Part shown: one piece after another, positions 24,281-34,184 of the stretch
Layout: each line of letters opens with the position of its first letter
Numbering within the stretch: position 1 is the stretch's first letter
Source: Bacteroidales bacterium
Lineage (GTDB): Bacteria > Bacteroidota > Bacteroidia > Bacteroidales > Paludibacteraceae
Assembly (NCBI GenBank): GCA_012837935.1
Contig: DUQG01000043.1
Coordinates: 1-43,185 of the forward strand
Reading direction: 5' to 3'
DNA length: 43,185 nucleotides
Notes under the pieces: generated by a model
Database searches by the model: none
Told to the model about the DNA's origin: nothing
The model's input: the letters and a program-made list of their open reading frames with translations, nothing else
Position numbers and translations under genes: made by a program

Positions 24281-26563
24281 CTACCTCCCTGAAAATGAAT
24301 AAGGTGCATCTGCATCTCTTATTCCACGATTATAGTTTGGTTTATTATCCATGCTAAAATCAAGTTTCATTCCTTTTTTTATCTCATCAATCTTCAGGTA
24401 GTTTTTGCCGTAATTTTCGCCGTTTACTCTCAGCTCTTTTACATATACATTTTCAAAAGAGTTATTGGTAGTCTTAATTTCCAGCTTTTTTCCATTAGGT
24501 AAATGCAACGTTGCTTTTGGGAAAAGGGGTGAACCTAGTACATATTCCCCACTTCCCGGACAAACCGGATAAAATCCCAAAGCCGAAAACACATACCAAG
24601 CCGAAGTTTGTCCGTTATCTTCATCACCGCAATAGCCATCGGGTGCAGGCGTGTACATTCGCTCCATCACTTCGCGCAGATGATATTGTGCTTTCCACGG
24701 CTCACCGGAATAGTTGTAAAGATAAATCATATGCTGAATAGGCTGATTGCCATGTGCGTAATTCCCCATATTCATAATTTGCATTTCACGGATTTCATGG
24801 ATTACCACACCGTAATAACTCTCGTCAAAAATTGGCGGAAGAGCGAAAACAGTGTCAAGCATTTGGTTAAAAACTTTCTTTCCTCCCATTAAATCAATCA
24901 AGCCTTGCGGGTCATGAAAAACCGACCATGTGTAATGCAATGAATTTCCTTCGGTAAAATCACCGCCCCATTTGAAGGGGTTAAACGGTTCACTAAACTC
25001 TCCGTTGGCTTTTCGACCTACCATCAGATTATATTTTTTATTAAAAAGATTTCGGTAATTTTGACCTCGATGAGCAAAAACTTCTATCTCTTTCTCGGGT
25101 TTACCCAATGCTTTCCCTAACTGGTAAATACACCAGTCATTATATGCATATTCAAGTGTACGAGCAGCACTTTCGTTAATTCCTACATCGTTCGGTACAT
25201 ATCCCAGCTCATTGTAGTAATTGTATCCCCATCGTCCTGTGGAAGGCACTTTCGGGTGCACACTTGATGCCGTGCTTACTATTCCTTCCCAAAGCACATC
25301 GGTATCTTTCACTTTTATTCCTTGCAAGTAAGCATCTGCCAGCACCGATGCCGAGTTATTTCCCACCATGCAATTGCGATGCCCCGGACTTGCCCATTCT
25401 GGAAAAAACCCGCTCTCTTTATAGGTATTTATCAATCCTTCCTGCATTTTTTGGTTCATTTCAGGATAAACCAAATTTAGCAAAGGAAACAAACTTCTAA
25501 ATGTGTCCCAAAATCCGGTGTCGGTAAACATATATCCGGGCAAAACCTCACCATTAAAAGGGCTATAGTGCACTATATTTCCCTTCTTATCGTACTCATA
25601 AAAGCTTCTTGGAAAAAGTACGGAACGATACAAAGCCGAATAAAAAGTCCGCAAATGGTCAATGTTGGTTGTTTCTACTTCAATTCTACCTAAAACCTCA
25701 TTCCAACGCTTTTTACCGTCACTTTTTATCTGCTCAAAATTACGATTACCCAACTCTTTTAAGTTAATTTCTGCCTGCTCAAAACTAATAAATGAAGATG
25801 CAACTTGTGCATGTACTTGCTCGCCTCTACGAGTAGAAAAACCGATAATTGCTCCCGCATGATTGGCTTTTATTTCAAGTTTTTGACTTTTAATTGAACC
25901 ATTTTCCACAATAGATTGATAGCTAAACGGTTTATCAAACTTAATAACAAAGTAATTTCTAAAATTTTCGGGTACTCCTCCGGAATTTCTAGTAGTATAA
26001 CCGATTATCTTATTTTCTTCGGGAATAATTTTCACATAAGAACCTCTATCAAAAGCATCAACTGCCACATATGAGTTTTCATTTTCAGGAAAGGTAAATC
26101 GAAACATAGCCGCACGTTCGGTAGGTGTAATTTCCGTTACCACGTCATAATCAGCCAGATAGACTTTATAATAATGTGGCTTTGCCGCTTCTGCTTTATG
26201 TGAAAACCAACTGGCTCGTTTTTCCTCATCAAAAATCGCTTTTCCCGTCATCGGCATAATGGAAAACTGCCCGTAATCATTTATCCACGGACTGGGTTGA
26301 TGGGTCTGTTTGAAACCGCGAATTTTATTAGCGTCATAAGTATATGTCCAACCGTCTCCCATTTTGCCTGTCTGTGGTGTCCAGAAGTTCATTCCCCAAG
26401 GCAATGCAATAGCAGGATAGGTGTTTCCGGTAGAAAGTTCGTGCTTGGATTGTGTGCCAACCAATGTGCTGACATAATCAATGGGTGTTTGGCTTTTTGC
26501 AAAAAAAACAAATGTAAAAAGGAAGAATAAAATAAACGTGTTTTTTCTCATGGTTATTTTCAT
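24281..26563 (-). CDS. GH92 family glycosidase (alpha-mannosidase type)
   Basis: This 760-residue secreted enzyme matches glycoside hydrolase family 92, calcium-dependent exo-alpha-mannosidases that trim N-glycans and mannans. A signal peptide covers about residues 1-24 (VFFAKSQ); starting at M5 would serve equally well. VSTLVGTQSKHELSTGNTYP begins the first domain. FWDTFRSLFPLLNLVYPE and GYCGDEDNGQTSAWYVFSAL mark the (alpha/alpha)6 catalytic domain, where acidic residues act as base and metal ligands. The end SPLFPKATLHLPNGKKLEI is typical. It is convergent with xseA. No SusCD pair is adjacent. Confidence 0.93.
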   Translation of the reverse strand: MKITMRKNTFILFFLFTFVFFAKSQTPIDYVSTLVGTQSKHELSTGNTYPAIALPWGMNFWTPQTGKMGDGWTYTYDANKIRGFKQTHQPSPWINDYGQFSIMPMTGKAIFDEEKRASWFSHKAEAAKPHYYKVYLADYDVVTEITPTERAAMFRFTFPENENSYVAVDAFDRGSYVKIIPEENKIIGYTTRNSGGVPENFRNYFVIKFDKPFSYQSIVENGSIKSQKLEIKANHAGAIIGFSTRRGEQVHAQVASSFISFEQAEINLKELGNRNFEQIKSDGKKRWNEVLGRIEVETTNIDHLRTFYSALYRSVLFPRSFYEYDKKGNIVHYSPFNGEVLPGYMFTDTGFWDTFRSLFPLLNLVYPEMNQKMQEGLINTYKESGFFPEWASPGHRNCMVGNNSASVLADAYLQGIKVKDTDVLWEGIVSTASSVHPKVPSTGRWGYNYYNELGYVPNDVGINESAARTLEYAYNDWCIYQLGKALGKPEKEIEVFAHRGQNYRNLFNKKYNLMVGRKANGEFSEPFNPFKWGGDFTEGNSLHYTWSVFHDPQGLIDLMGGKKVFNQMLDTVFALPPIFDESYYGVVIHEIREMQIMNMGNYAHGNQPIQHMIYLYNYSGEPWKAQYHLREVMERMYTPAPDGYCGDEDNGQTSAWYVFSALGFYPVCPGSGEYVLGSPLFPKATLHLPNGKKLEIKTTNNSFENVYVKELRVNGENYGKNYLKIDEIKKGMKLDFSMDNKPNYNRGIRDADAPYSFSGR

Positions 26564-26596
26564 TTTTTGTAAAACAATTCACTGTAAAATTACAAA

Positions 26597-26624
26597 AAAA
26601 GGATACTGTTTCCAATATCCTTTT
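26597..26624 (-). terminator. Terminator of the polyamine-region minus-strand transcript
   Basis: AAAAGGATA and TATCCTTTT form a hairpin. On the minus strand it is followed by a T-run, and it lies 105 bases beyond the stop at 26729, upstream of the GH92 gene. Confidence 0.7.
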
Positions 26625-26728
26625 GATTATTTCACTATTAACCGATTAAAATTGCAAAACGTATGTGCTAAAATCGCTGTTAGTAAAATCACAATCTTAC
26701 TTATACGGCTTATGCGTAAATAAATTGC

Positions 26729-27529
26729 TTAGTAATGCACTTTATCTACTTCCATTTTTATGCCTATACCTTCTTTTGGACAGAGAATTGGTTCTAAATT
26801 TGATAATTCAACAGCTACAACATCGCATTTTAATGAATAGTATCTTGATTTCATGTTTTCATCGAACTCTCGAATTTGAATAGTCTCTTCCGATTTCTCA
26901 TAATTCAAATCATCACTACCTATGGGTATAAAATTTACATCAAAGTTATCCGTTGGTACTGCTACTTTTAGATTGAATTTAAGTGTCGGATATTTGGACT
27001 GAAAGTAGATACTCGGGATTCCGGCATAAAGTGCAGAACGTTGATTAAAACTATAAATAACTACGTCACCTGCATTGATATTGTCAATTTTATAAGTTAA
27101 TTGGTTTATACTATCATTTAAAGGCTCGTCTTTGAGTAATTTGTTGTTGATTTTAATTTTTTGTTTTTTATTGTTTTTTTGAACCCAAATATTAATATTA
27201 CTAATTTCATCTCGACTCCCTTGTCGATTCTTAAAATAAGGTATTTTTATCAAACTTTCCGATAGTCCATTAGCAGAATTTATTTTTATTTCTTTGTAAT
27301 AATCTGTTGATACATAATACTTCCTTATTCCAACCGCTGACTTAGGACCTGTAAAAGAATTAGAATTTAACCAAGGTGTTTTAGTGTACCAACCAAAAGT
27401 AATATCAATTTTAGTTTCACAAATTGTCACGTCTGTGGTTACACTGTTTGAATATTTTGTACTTTGAGAATATCCGGCAATAATCATAAGATTAATTATT
27501 GCAAATAGAATTATTCTTCTGTGCTTCAT
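26729..27529 (-). CDS. Secreted protein resembling the DUF3857 domain
   Basis: This 266-residue protein has a signal peptide (about residues 1-21, AGYSQ). The body resembles the N-terminal DUF3857 domain found before transglutaminase-like domains in Bacteroidota: a string of beta strands, then INAGDVVIYSFNQRSALYAG and IYFQSKYPTLKFNLKVAVP, matching the usual 'GDVIEYEY ... Q...P' pattern. No transglutaminase part (Cys-His-Asp) follows, so it is a stand-alone domain or a truncated relative. It follows the carboxyspermidine dehydrogenase gene by 24 bases on the same strand. The fold call is tentative. Confidence 0.55.
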   Translation of the reverse strand: MKHRRIILFAIINLMIIAGYSQSTKYSNSVTTDVTICETKIDITFGWYTKTPWLNSNSFTGPKSAVGIRKYYVSTDYYKEIKINSANGLSESLIKIPYFKNRQGSRDEISNINIWVQKNNKKQKIKINNKLLKDEPLNDSINQLTYKIDNINAGDVVIYSFNQRSALYAGIPSIYFQSKYPTLKFNLKVAVPTDNFDVNFIPIGSDDLNYEKSEETIQIREFDENMKSRYYSLKCDVVAVELSNLEPILCPKEGIGIKMEVDKVHY

Positions 27530-27553
27530 TTTTAGTGATTTTTTATTGATTTA

Positions 27554-28756
27554 TTACAGTTCCAAATCTACATCGTGCATTTCTTTCCAAGGAAGTCCTT
27601 GTTTATTAAGTTGTTCCATAAATGGATCCGGATTAAACTGCTCCACATTATATACACCCGCTTTATTCCATTCGCCTTGTAAAAACATCATAGCACCAAT
27701 CATAGCCGGAACACCCGTTGTATAACTTACCGCCTGAGTTCCGGTTTCTTTGTAAGCTGCTTCGTGACTACAATTATTGTAAATATAGTAAGTTTTAACC
27801 ACACCATTTTTGAAACCTTTGATACGGCATCCAATGGAAGTTTTTCCTTTGTAATTTTCACCCAAATCACCCGGGTTAGGCAATACGGCTTTTAAAAACT
27901 GAATAGGAACAATCTTGCAGCCATTGTAATCCACTTCGTCAATGCGAGCCATTCCGATATTCTGAATTACGCGCAAGTGAGTGAGATATTCTTCGCTAAA
28001 TGTCATCCAAAAACGAGCACGTTTAATGGTCGGGAAGTTTTTTACCAACGATTCAAGCTCTTCGTGATAAATCAAATAGGATTCCTTTGAACCAATTTCA
28101 GGATAATTCAACGGTTTGTGAATGGCATGCGGCTCTGTTTTAATCCATTTACCATTTTCCCAATATTTCCCTTTTTGGGTTACTTCGCGGATATTAATTT
28201 CAGGATTAAAGTTCGTAGCAAAAGCTTTTCCGTGGTTTCCGGCATTACAGTCCACAATATCTAAATAGTGAATTTCATCAAAATGATGTTTTGCTGCGTG
28301 AGCCGTAAAAATACTGGTTACGCCCGGATCAAATCCGCATCCAAGAATTGCAGTAAGTCCAGCTTTTTTGAATCTATCGTGATAAGCCCACTGCCATTTG
28401 TATTCAAACTTAGCCTCATCTTTCGGCTCGTAATTAGCTGTATCCAAATAACTTACCCCAGTTTCAAGGCAAGCATCCATAATGGTTAAATCTTGATAGG
28501 GTAATGCCACATTGACAACCAACTCCGGCTTAAACTTCTTAAAAAGTTCAACCAATTCTGGCACACTGTCTGCATCTACCTGAGCAGTTTGAATGTCATA
28601 GTTATAACGTTTTTTCACGTCAGCAGCTATCACGTCACATTTTGACTGTGTACGACTTGCAAGCATTACTTCTTTAAACACCTCAGGATTTTGTGCCATT
28701 TTATGCAGCACAACTATTCCTACGCCACCGGCACCAATTACTAATACTTTTCCCAT
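27554..28756 (-). CDS. Carboxy(nor)spermidine dehydrogenase (saccharopine dehydrogenase family)
   Basis: This 400-residue oxidoreductase has an N-terminal Rossmann fold (KVLVIGAGGVGIVVLHKMAQ) and the saccharopine-dehydrogenase-like second domain. The bacterial carboxyspermidine dehydrogenase (CASDH) condenses putrescine or diaminopropane with aspartate semialdehyde. The signatures GCGFDPGVTSIFTAHAAKH and DCNAGNHGKAFATNFNPEIN fit CASDH better than lysine-pathway enzymes. The decarboxylase that completes the pathway (28880-30010) lies 123 bases upstream in the same transcript, which strongly supports the role in spermidine synthesis. It is cytoplasmic. Confidence 0.9.
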   Translation of the reverse strand: MGKVLVIGAGGVGIVVLHKMAQNPEVFKEVMLASRTQSKCDVIAADVKKRYNYDIQTAQVDADSVPELVELFKKFKPELVVNVALPYQDLTIMDACLETGVSYLDTANYEPKDEAKFEYKWQWAYHDRFKKAGLTAILGCGFDPGVTSIFTAHAAKHHFDEIHYLDIVDCNAGNHGKAFATNFNPEINIREVTQKGKYWENGKWIKTEPHAIHKPLNYPEIGSKESYLIYHEELESLVKNFPTIKRARFWMTFSEEYLTHLRVIQNIGMARIDEVDYNGCKIVPIQFLKAVLPNPGDLGENYKGKTSIGCRIKGFKNGVVKTYYIYNNCSHEAAYKETGTQAVSYTTGVPAMIGAMMFLQGEWNKAGVYNVEQFNPDPFMEQLNKQGLPWKEMHDVDLEL

Positions 28757-28879
28757 ATTATTTGATTAAAAAATATCAACATTTTTGATATAAGAATACA
28801 AAAATAAGTCAATAAAACTTATACACCAAATTTATTTTATCATTTTTAGCTTTTTCCTGTTTTATGGCAAAAAGGGACA

Positions 28880-30010
28880 TTACGACATCCTGTTTTTATA
28901 ATCCTCATAGCCAAATTTTCGGATTAACTTAAATTCATTATCACATGTATAAATACCGATAGAAGGGTGTGAAACACCATTAAACATCGTAGTTTTTACC
29001 ATTGTATAGTGTATCATATCTTCAAAAATCACTCGGTCGCCAACTTTCAATTCTTTTTCAAATGACCAATCGCCAAAATAATCTCCCGCCAAACAGCTGT
29101 TTCCACCCATTCGGTAAGTCAGTTTTCCTTCCACAGCATCGGTTGCTCCGGTAATTGCAGGTTTATAAGGCATTTCAAGGCAATCAGGCATATGGCAAGC
29201 AAAAGAAACGTCCAGCATAGCCGTTTTTATTCCTCTATTTTCCACTACATCTAGCACAGTAGATACCAACACACCTGTTTGCCATGCAAAAGCACTTCCC
29301 GGCTCCAAAATAATATGCAAATGCGGATAGTTGGCTTTGAATTTCTTCAAAACAGCAATCAGATGCTCCACATCATAATCTTTATGCGTCATCAAATGCC
29401 CTCCACCCAAGTTGAGCCATTTTACTTGACTTAGATGTTTTGAAAATTTTGTATCTATTACTTCCAAAAGTTTTTCCAAATCATAAGAATTGTTCTCACA
29501 AAGCATGTGAACATGCAGACCTTCAATGCCTTTTGGCAACTTATCTCCCAACAAATCCGCCACAACTCCCAAACGAGAACCCGGCACACTCGGATTGTAT
29601 AAATCAGTTTCCACTACGGAAAACTCGGGATTAATTCGTATTCCGCAAGAAATATTTTTCCCTATTGTTTCCGGATAAAATCGCTCAAACTGCGAAAGAG
29701 AATTAAAGGTAATATGACTGCTTAGCCTCATTATTTCGGGAAATTCCATTTCGGAATAAGCAGGTGCGTAAGTATGAGCAGGACTTCCCATTTCCTCGAA
29801 AGCCAAACGTGCCTCCGCCAATGAACTTGCCGTGCTACATTTGATATATTCTCTCACAATCGGGAAAGCCGACCACATAGCAAAGGCTTTGAATGCCAGA
29901 ATGATTTCTACCTCTGCACGCTCAGCCACCGATTTGATTAGTGCTAAGTTTTTTCGAAACGCCTGCTCATCAAGTACATAGCAAGGCGATGGTATTTTTA
30001 AGTAATCCAA
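28880..30010 (-). CDS. nspC: Carboxynorspermidine/carboxyspermidine decarboxylase
   Basis: This 376-residue PLP-dependent enzyme of the alanine-racemase-fold decarboxylase group removes CO2 from carboxyspermidine to give spermidine. K41 in ILAFKAFAMWS is the cofactor lysine. HVHMLCENNSYD, LNLGGGHLMTHKDYD and LEPGSAFAWQTG are phosphate- and substrate-binding motifs, and SFACHMPDCLEMPYKP carries the active-site cysteine region at the dimer interface. Length is normal for NspC. It is downstream of the S41 protease gene by 35 bases and upstream of carboxyspermidine dehydrogenase. Confidence 0.94.
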   Translation of the reverse strand: MDYLKIPSPCYVLDEQAFRKNLALIKSVAERAEVEIILAFKAFAMWSAFPIVREYIKCSTASSLAEARLAFEEMGSPAHTYAPAYSEMEFPEIMRLSSHITFNSLSQFERFYPETIGKNISCGIRINPEFSVVETDLYNPSVPGSRLGVVADLLGDKLPKGIEGLHVHMLCENNSYDLEKLLEVIDTKFSKHLSQVKWLNLGGGHLMTHKDYDVEHLIAVLKKFKANYPHLHIILEPGSAFAWQTGVLVSTVLDVVENRGIKTAMLDVSFACHMPDCLEMPYKPAITGATDAVEGKLTYRMGGNSCLAGDYFGDWSFEKELKVGDRVIFEDMIHYTMVKTTMFNGVSHPSIGIYTCDNEFKLIRKFGYEDYKNRMS

Positions 30011-30045
30011 TTTGATTTCTTTCTTTTTGATTGATTATTAAACTT

Positions 30046-31722
30046 TTACTGCTTGTTCAAAATCCGGTTGTACTTTGCCTCATTTTTCAGCAGCTCCAAT
30101 GCAACTTTTAGCTCATTGTCGTCTTTCAGCATATAACGCACCGGACCTTTTTGGTAGTAATATCGACGTATAATTTCCACACTAAGCAGTTCTTCAATCT
30201 CTTTTCTATTGTCTCGTATATTTTTCTCCACATCGGGAACTAACTTCACTTTCAATGCTTCAAACTCCTCTTTTGCCGTTTCATCCAAACCTTCGAGTTT
30301 TGCCAATTCGATTAATTGGCTGTAATAAGTTTCAGTTTGGGTGGTATAAGTAAATTTTTTCTCATTCAGCAAATAGCTTACAAAGTCGTCAAACTCTTTA
30401 TCGGTTAGTTTGAAGTTTTCGGGACTTTCTATTTTTTGATTATTTTGAGCATAAAGCGTCGCATAGTCAAAATAATGATTTTGAGCATAAATATAATAAG
30501 CCACGTTCATCTTTCGAGTGTCAGATGTTACCGTATCCGGTAGCACTCCACCGCCATCATAAACCGTGCGTCCATTGGTGGTTTTGAATGCCGTAAGCAG
30601 ACTGTCCGGCACACGTCCCACGCTTCCATCCTCATTTCTGTGGCTATAATCCAATGCCTGCACACAGCGACCGCTCGGCGTATAGTATTTGGCTAGCGTA
30701 ATTTTCACATGTCCGCCATAACCCACAGGACGAATGCTCTGCACAAGTCCTTTTCCAAAAGTGCGCTCTCCCACCACAATTCCTCTATCCAAATCTTGCA
30801 TCGCTCCCGCTAAAATTTCAGATGCTGACGCTGAACTTCGACTAACCAATACAGCTATTTTCATATCCGGAAAAATTGGCTCAGAAGGTGTGCGATAGAT
30901 TCTATCCGCTTCTTTTGAACGACCTTTGGTAAAAACAATAGGCGTTCCTTTTGGCACGAAATAACCCATAATAGCAACCGCTTCATCCACTATTCCACCC
31001 AAATTGCTACGAATATCAATAACCAACGAAGTGATCTTTGATTTTTCAATCATATCTGTAATTGCATTTTTAGTCTCCAATGCAGCTTTATCGGTAAAAT
31101 CACTTAGCATCAAATAACCGACATTCCCATCTAAAACGGTATAATAAATAATGGGATTAAATACAATATTTTCTCGCAAAAACTTCTTTGTAATCGGACG
31201 TTTGGTATTCGGTCGGTCTATTTTGATAACAACCTCGGTTCCGTTTTTACCTTTCAGCATTTCACTGACTTGTGCATTGGTTTTGCCTTTGGTGCTTACG
31301 CCGTCCACTTCCAAAATAATATCCCCGGCTCGCAAATCATTTTTCTGTGCCGGCATATCTTCATAAGGCTCTGAAATTACCGTATTGCCGTCTTTTTGCA
31401 TAATCAGCGCACCAATTCCGGCATATTCTCCGGAAGTCATCATCTTAATATCGTCATTCATCTCCTCCGGCATATAAATCGTGTAAGGATCCAAAGACGA
31501 CAACATATGATAAATACCTGTTCCGACAAGCTTTTCGTAATCTAATGTATCAACATAATAGGTGTTTAACTCACGTAGAACATTGTTAAAGACACTCAAA
31601 TTCTTATTGATACTGAAGTATTTATCGTCTTTTGTCTGAGCAGAAACAGCGAAGGCAAAAAACAGTGCCATCACCACTCCCAATCCTTTGAAAAAGACTT
31701 GTTTGTAAATTTTATTGAACAT
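30046..31722 (-). CDS. S41 family C-terminal processing protease
   Basis: This 558-residue exported serine protease has a signal sequence (about residues 10-29, AVSAQ), a PDZ domain (about 85-170) and an S41 core. The catalytic dyad is S299 in SSASASEILAG and K324 in RTFGKGLVQ, 25 residues apart as in plant D1 protease. Family members cleave proteins near the C-terminus in the periplasm. The C-terminal 170 residues are helical and charged. It lies 23 bases after coaD on the same strand, so the genes share a transcript. Confidence 0.93.
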   Translation of the reverse strand: MFNKIYKQVFFKGLGVVMALFFAFAVSAQTKDDKYFSINKNLSVFNNVLRELNTYYVDTLDYEKLVGTGIYHMLSSLDPYTIYMPEEMNDDIKMMTSGEYAGIGALIMQKDGNTVISEPYEDMPAQKNDLRAGDIILEVDGVSTKGKTNAQVSEMLKGKNGTEVVIKIDRPNTKRPITKKFLRENIVFNPIIYYTVLDGNVGYLMLSDFTDKAALETKNAITDMIEKSKITSLVIDIRSNLGGIVDEAVAIMGYFVPKGTPIVFTKGRSKEADRIYRTPSEPIFPDMKIAVLVSRSSASASEILAGAMQDLDRGIVVGERTFGKGLVQSIRPVGYGGHVKITLAKYYTPSGRCVQALDYSHRNEDGSVGRVPDSLLTAFKTTNGRTVYDGGGVLPDTVTSDTRKMNVAYYIYAQNHYFDYATLYAQNNQKIESPENFKLTDKEFDDFVSYLLNEKKFTYTTQTETYYSQLIELAKLEGLDETAKEEFEALKVKLVPDVEKNIRDNRKEIEELLSVEIIRRYYYQKGPVRYMLKDDNELKVALELLKNEAKYNRILNKQ

Positions 31723-31745
31723 ATAGTTTTGTTTTTACTTTAATT

Positions 31746-32198
31746 CTAAATTTCCACGCCCGGCGGTAAAAAATCATTAATATCCTTGCCGTATTTTATC
31801 AAATCACGTACCACAGTAGATGAAATAAATGAATACTCTGTTTCGGTAAACAAGAGCACCGTTTCAAGTCCGCTAAGTTGCTTGTTGGCATTGGCAATGG
31901 TATGCTCGTACTCAAAATCGGCAACCGTTCTCACGCCACGTAGTAGGAACTTGGCATCTACTCTTTCTGCGAAATCAACCGTCAGACTATCATATGTTTC
32001 TACCGATACTCGCGGTTCATTGCTGAAAGTTTGCTTTACAATTTCCACCCGTTTTTCAAGGTCAAAGTGGGTCTTTTTGGATTGGTTTACCCCTATTCCT
32101 ATCACTATTTCATCAAAAATATCCAATCCACGCATCACAATATTGTAATGTCCAATGGTAAATGGATCAAATGTTCCGGGAAAAATGGCTCGTTTCAT
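31746..32198 (-). CDS. coaD: Phosphopantetheine adenylyltransferase
   Basis: This 150-residue enzyme makes dephospho-CoA from 4'-phosphopantetheine and ATP, the fourth step of CoA synthesis. The start is placed at 32198 because [17 protein letters not shown] is the universal family start; a longer reading to 32222 adds eight residues with no homology. T14-I-G-H17 is the nucleotidyltransferase motif, and [16 protein letters not shown] is the second ATP-binding motif. A TATCTTTG box on the minus strand (32236-32243) gives the promoter. It is the first gene of the minus-strand transcript that continues into the S41 protease and nspC. Confidence 0.96.
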   Translation of the reverse strand: MKRAIFPGTFDPFTIGHYNIVMRGLDIFDEIVIGIGVNQSKKTHFDLEKRVEIVKQTFSNEPRVSVETYDSLTVDFAERVDAKFLLRGVRTVADFEYEHTIANANKQLSGLETVLLFTETEYSFISSTVVRDLIKYGKDINDFLPPGVEI

Positions 32199-32320
32199 AT
32201 TTGTTGTAGTTTTACAGTTCACTTTTATAAGACTACAAAGATACGGATTTTTTTAACGCTGTGGGATTTATAGTGTGGTGTTTTAGTTTTTTAAAGATTT
32301 GGTGGGGAAATAATAGGTTG

Positions 32321-32379
32321 TATCTGACATTGCTACTGTCAGATATCTGCCATTAATAACGACAGATATTTGACAGCAA
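32321..32379. repeat. Nested inverted repeats in the divergent coaD-cca spacer
   Basis: TATCTGACA (32321-32329) is inverted as TGTCAGATA (32337-32345). ATATCTG (32343-32349) pairs with CAGATAT (32363-32369). A larger imperfect pairing joins TTGCTACTGTCAGATATCTG with CAGATATTTGACAGCAA. The half-site TGTCAGATA thus appears about three times between two divergent promoters. It could bind a regulator or be a REP-type element. Confidence 0.55.
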
Positions 32380-32454
32380 GTTAAAATCTATTTTATTAAA
32401 TTCACTTCAATCAATCAGCAATTAATCTCACTTTTCATTCACAATCCCTGCTAC

Positions 32455-32486
32455 TTGCCCATTCCTTTAAAAATCACTAATTTTGC
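32455..32486 (+). promoter_or_regulatory. Promoter of the CCA-adding enzyme gene
   Basis: TTG at 32455-32457 and TAATTTTG at 32479-32486 are separated by 21 bases, close to the Bacteroidota consensus. The start codon lies 20 bases downstream. Confidence 0.6.
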
Positions 32487-32506
32487 ATTTCTAAAAACTA
32501 AGCTAA

Positions 32507-33922
32507 ATGCAAGAATATTTACAAGATAAAGTATTTAAGTTGATTTCGGAAACTGCGGATGAGATGGGACTTGAAACCTATGTTATCGGTGGTTTTGTGC
32601 GTGATTTGTATTTGCAGCGTCCGTCGAAAGACATTGATATTGTTACAGTGGGTAGCGGGATAGAACTTGCTCAGCAGGTACACAAGAAATTAGGCAGAAA
32701 ATCCAAAGTCAATGTTTTCAAAAACTACGGCACTGCACAAATAAAAGTCGGCGAATGGGAAGTTGAGTTTGTGGGTGCACGTAAGGAATCTTACAGAGCC
32801 GATTCCCGCAATCCGATTGTGGAAAACGGCACGCTTGAAGACGACCAAAACCGCCGTGATTTTACGATTAATGCATTGGCACTATGCCTGAACAAAGAAC
32901 GCTACGGCGAATTAGTTGACCCGTTTAATGGACTGACCGACCTTAAAAACTTTGTTATCCGTACGCCGCTGGATCCGGATATTACATTTTCGGATGACCC
33001 ACTGCGGATGATGCGTGGAATTCGTTTCGCATCGCAGCTAAGATTCTTTTTAGAAGAAAGAACTTTTGATGCCATTGCTCGCAACAAAGACCGAATAAAA
33101 ATCATTTCTAAAGAGCGTATTGCTGACGAACTGAATAAAATCATTCTTTCACCAAAACCTTCTGTTGGGTTTATATTATTGGAAACAACAGGCTTACTGG
33201 AACTTATTTTCCCTGAATTTATTGCTCTAAAAGGTGCTGAAACCCGTGACGGCGTTGGACATAAAGACAATTTCTATCACACATTGGCTGTGCTGGATGA
33301 ACTTGCCACCAAAACGGATAATCTTTGGCTTCGTTGGGCTGCTATTTTACACGATATTGGCAAGCCAAAGTCGAAAAAATTTGATCCAAAACAGGGTTGG
33401 ACGTTTCATAATCACAACTATATTGGACAAAAAATGATTCCCGGAATCTTCCAAAAAATGAAGCTTCCGATGAATGAAAAAATGAAGTACGTCCAGAAAC
33501 TGGTTTCGCTACATATGCGTCCAATCGTGCTTAGTACAGACGAAGTAACAGATTCAGCTGTTCGCAGATTGCTTTTTGAAGCGGGGGATGATATTGATGA
33601 TTTGATGATGCTGTGTAATGCGGATATTACCTCTAAAAATCCCGAAAAAGTACGTCGCTACCGTCAGAACTTCCAATTAGTTGAGCAGAAATTGGTTGAA
33701 ATAGAGGAAAAAGACCGCATACGAAATTTCCAGCCACCTGTGGAAGGAAATGAGATAATGGCAACTTTCAATTTGCCACAATGCCGTGAAGTCGGTGATA
33801 TTAAGGCAAAGATAAAAGATGCTATTCTAGACGGTATAATTCCCAATGAATACGAAGCGGCAAGAGAATATATGCTGGAAGTGGGCAAAGAAATGGGGTT
33901 AAAAAGAGCGGATGTAGATTAA
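32507..33922 (+). CDS. CCA tRNA nucleotidyltransferase / polymerase A family with HD domain
   Basis: This 471-residue protein is a class II nucleotidyltransferase that adds CCA to tRNA 3' ends (some relatives act as poly(A) polymerases). G28-G-F-V-R-D33 followed by D42-I-D44 form the catalytic centre, and [14 protein letters not shown] and [16 protein letters not shown] are motifs for template-free nucleotide selection and RNA binding. An HD domain with [13 protein letters not shown] and FHNHNYIG follows in the second half and may give phosphatase activity. A tRNA-Met gene lies 99 bases downstream, functionally related but probably with its own promoter. Confidence 0.93.
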   Translation: MQEYLQDKVFKLISETADEMGLETYVIGGFVRDLYLQRPSKDIDIVTVGSGIELAQQVHKKLGRKSKVNVFKNYGTAQIKVGEWEVEFVGARKESYRADSRNPIVENGTLEDDQNRRDFTINALALCLNKERYGELVDPFNGLTDLKNFVIRTPLDPDITFSDDPLRMMRGIRFASQLRFFLEERTFDAIARNKDRIKIISKERIADELNKIILSPKPSVGFILLETTGLLELIFPEFIALKGAETRDGVGHKDNFYHTLAVLDELATKTDNLWLRWAAILHDIGKPKSKKFDPKQGWTFHNHNYIGQKMIPGIFQKMKLPMNEKMKYVQKLVSLHMRPIVLSTDEVTDSAVRRLLFEAGDDIDDLMMLCNADITSKNPEKVRRYRQNFQLVEQKLVEIEEKDRIRNFQPPVEGNEIMATFNLPQCREVGDIKAKIKDAILDGIIPNEYEAAREYMLEVGKEMGLKRADVD

Positions 33923-33969
33923 GTATTCAACTTTTATTTGTGATAACAAGAAAAAAGTCAGAAAAAATT

Positions 33970-33999
33970 TTGCTGAACTTATTTTATTCCTTATCTTTG
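33970..33999 (+). promoter_or_regulatory. Promoter of tRNA-Met
   Basis: TTG (33970-33972) and TATCTTTG (33992-33999) are separated by 19 bases, a near-perfect match to the Bacteroidota housekeeping promoter. The tRNA begins 22 bases later. Confidence 0.75.
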
Positions 34000-34021
34000 C
34001 ACCCACAAAATTTGAAACAAT

Positions 34022-34095
34022 GGCGAGATAGCTCAGATGGTTAGAGCGCATGATTCATAATCATGAGGTCCCGAGTTCAATTCTCGGTCTCGCTA
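34022..34095 (+). tRNA. tRNA-Met (CAT), elongator type
   Basis: The 74-base gene folds into a full cloverleaf. The acceptor stem GGCGAGA pairs with TCTCGCT (first pair G-T), the anticodon stem CATGA/TCATG encloses TTCATAA with anticodon CAT, and the T-arm is CCGAG-TTCAATT-CTCGG. The anticodon stem lacks the three G-C pairs of initiator tRNA, and the loop starts with TT rather than the CT of isoleucine-2 tRNA, so elongator methionine is the best call. The CCA end is not encoded, consistent with need for the CCA-adding enzyme upstream. Confidence 0.92.
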
Positions 34096-34100
34096 CTTAC

Positions 34101-34135
34101 AAAAGGTTGTTATTTTTAGATAACAACCTTTTTTT
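34101..34135 (+). terminator. Terminator after tRNA-Met
   Basis: AAAAGGTTGTTA (34101-34112) pairs with TAACAACCTTTT (34121-34132), continuing into a T-run. Confidence 0.9.
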
Positions 34136-34184
34136 ATTGTAACTTTGTAATCCAAAAATTCAAAATCTCAAACAATCATATCCT

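Noticed and set aside
34022-34095. Initiator or isoleucine-2 tRNA with anticodon CAT
   Set aside because: The anticodon stem lacks the three G-C pairs of initiator tRNA, and the loop starts TT, unlike the usual isoleucine-2 loop.
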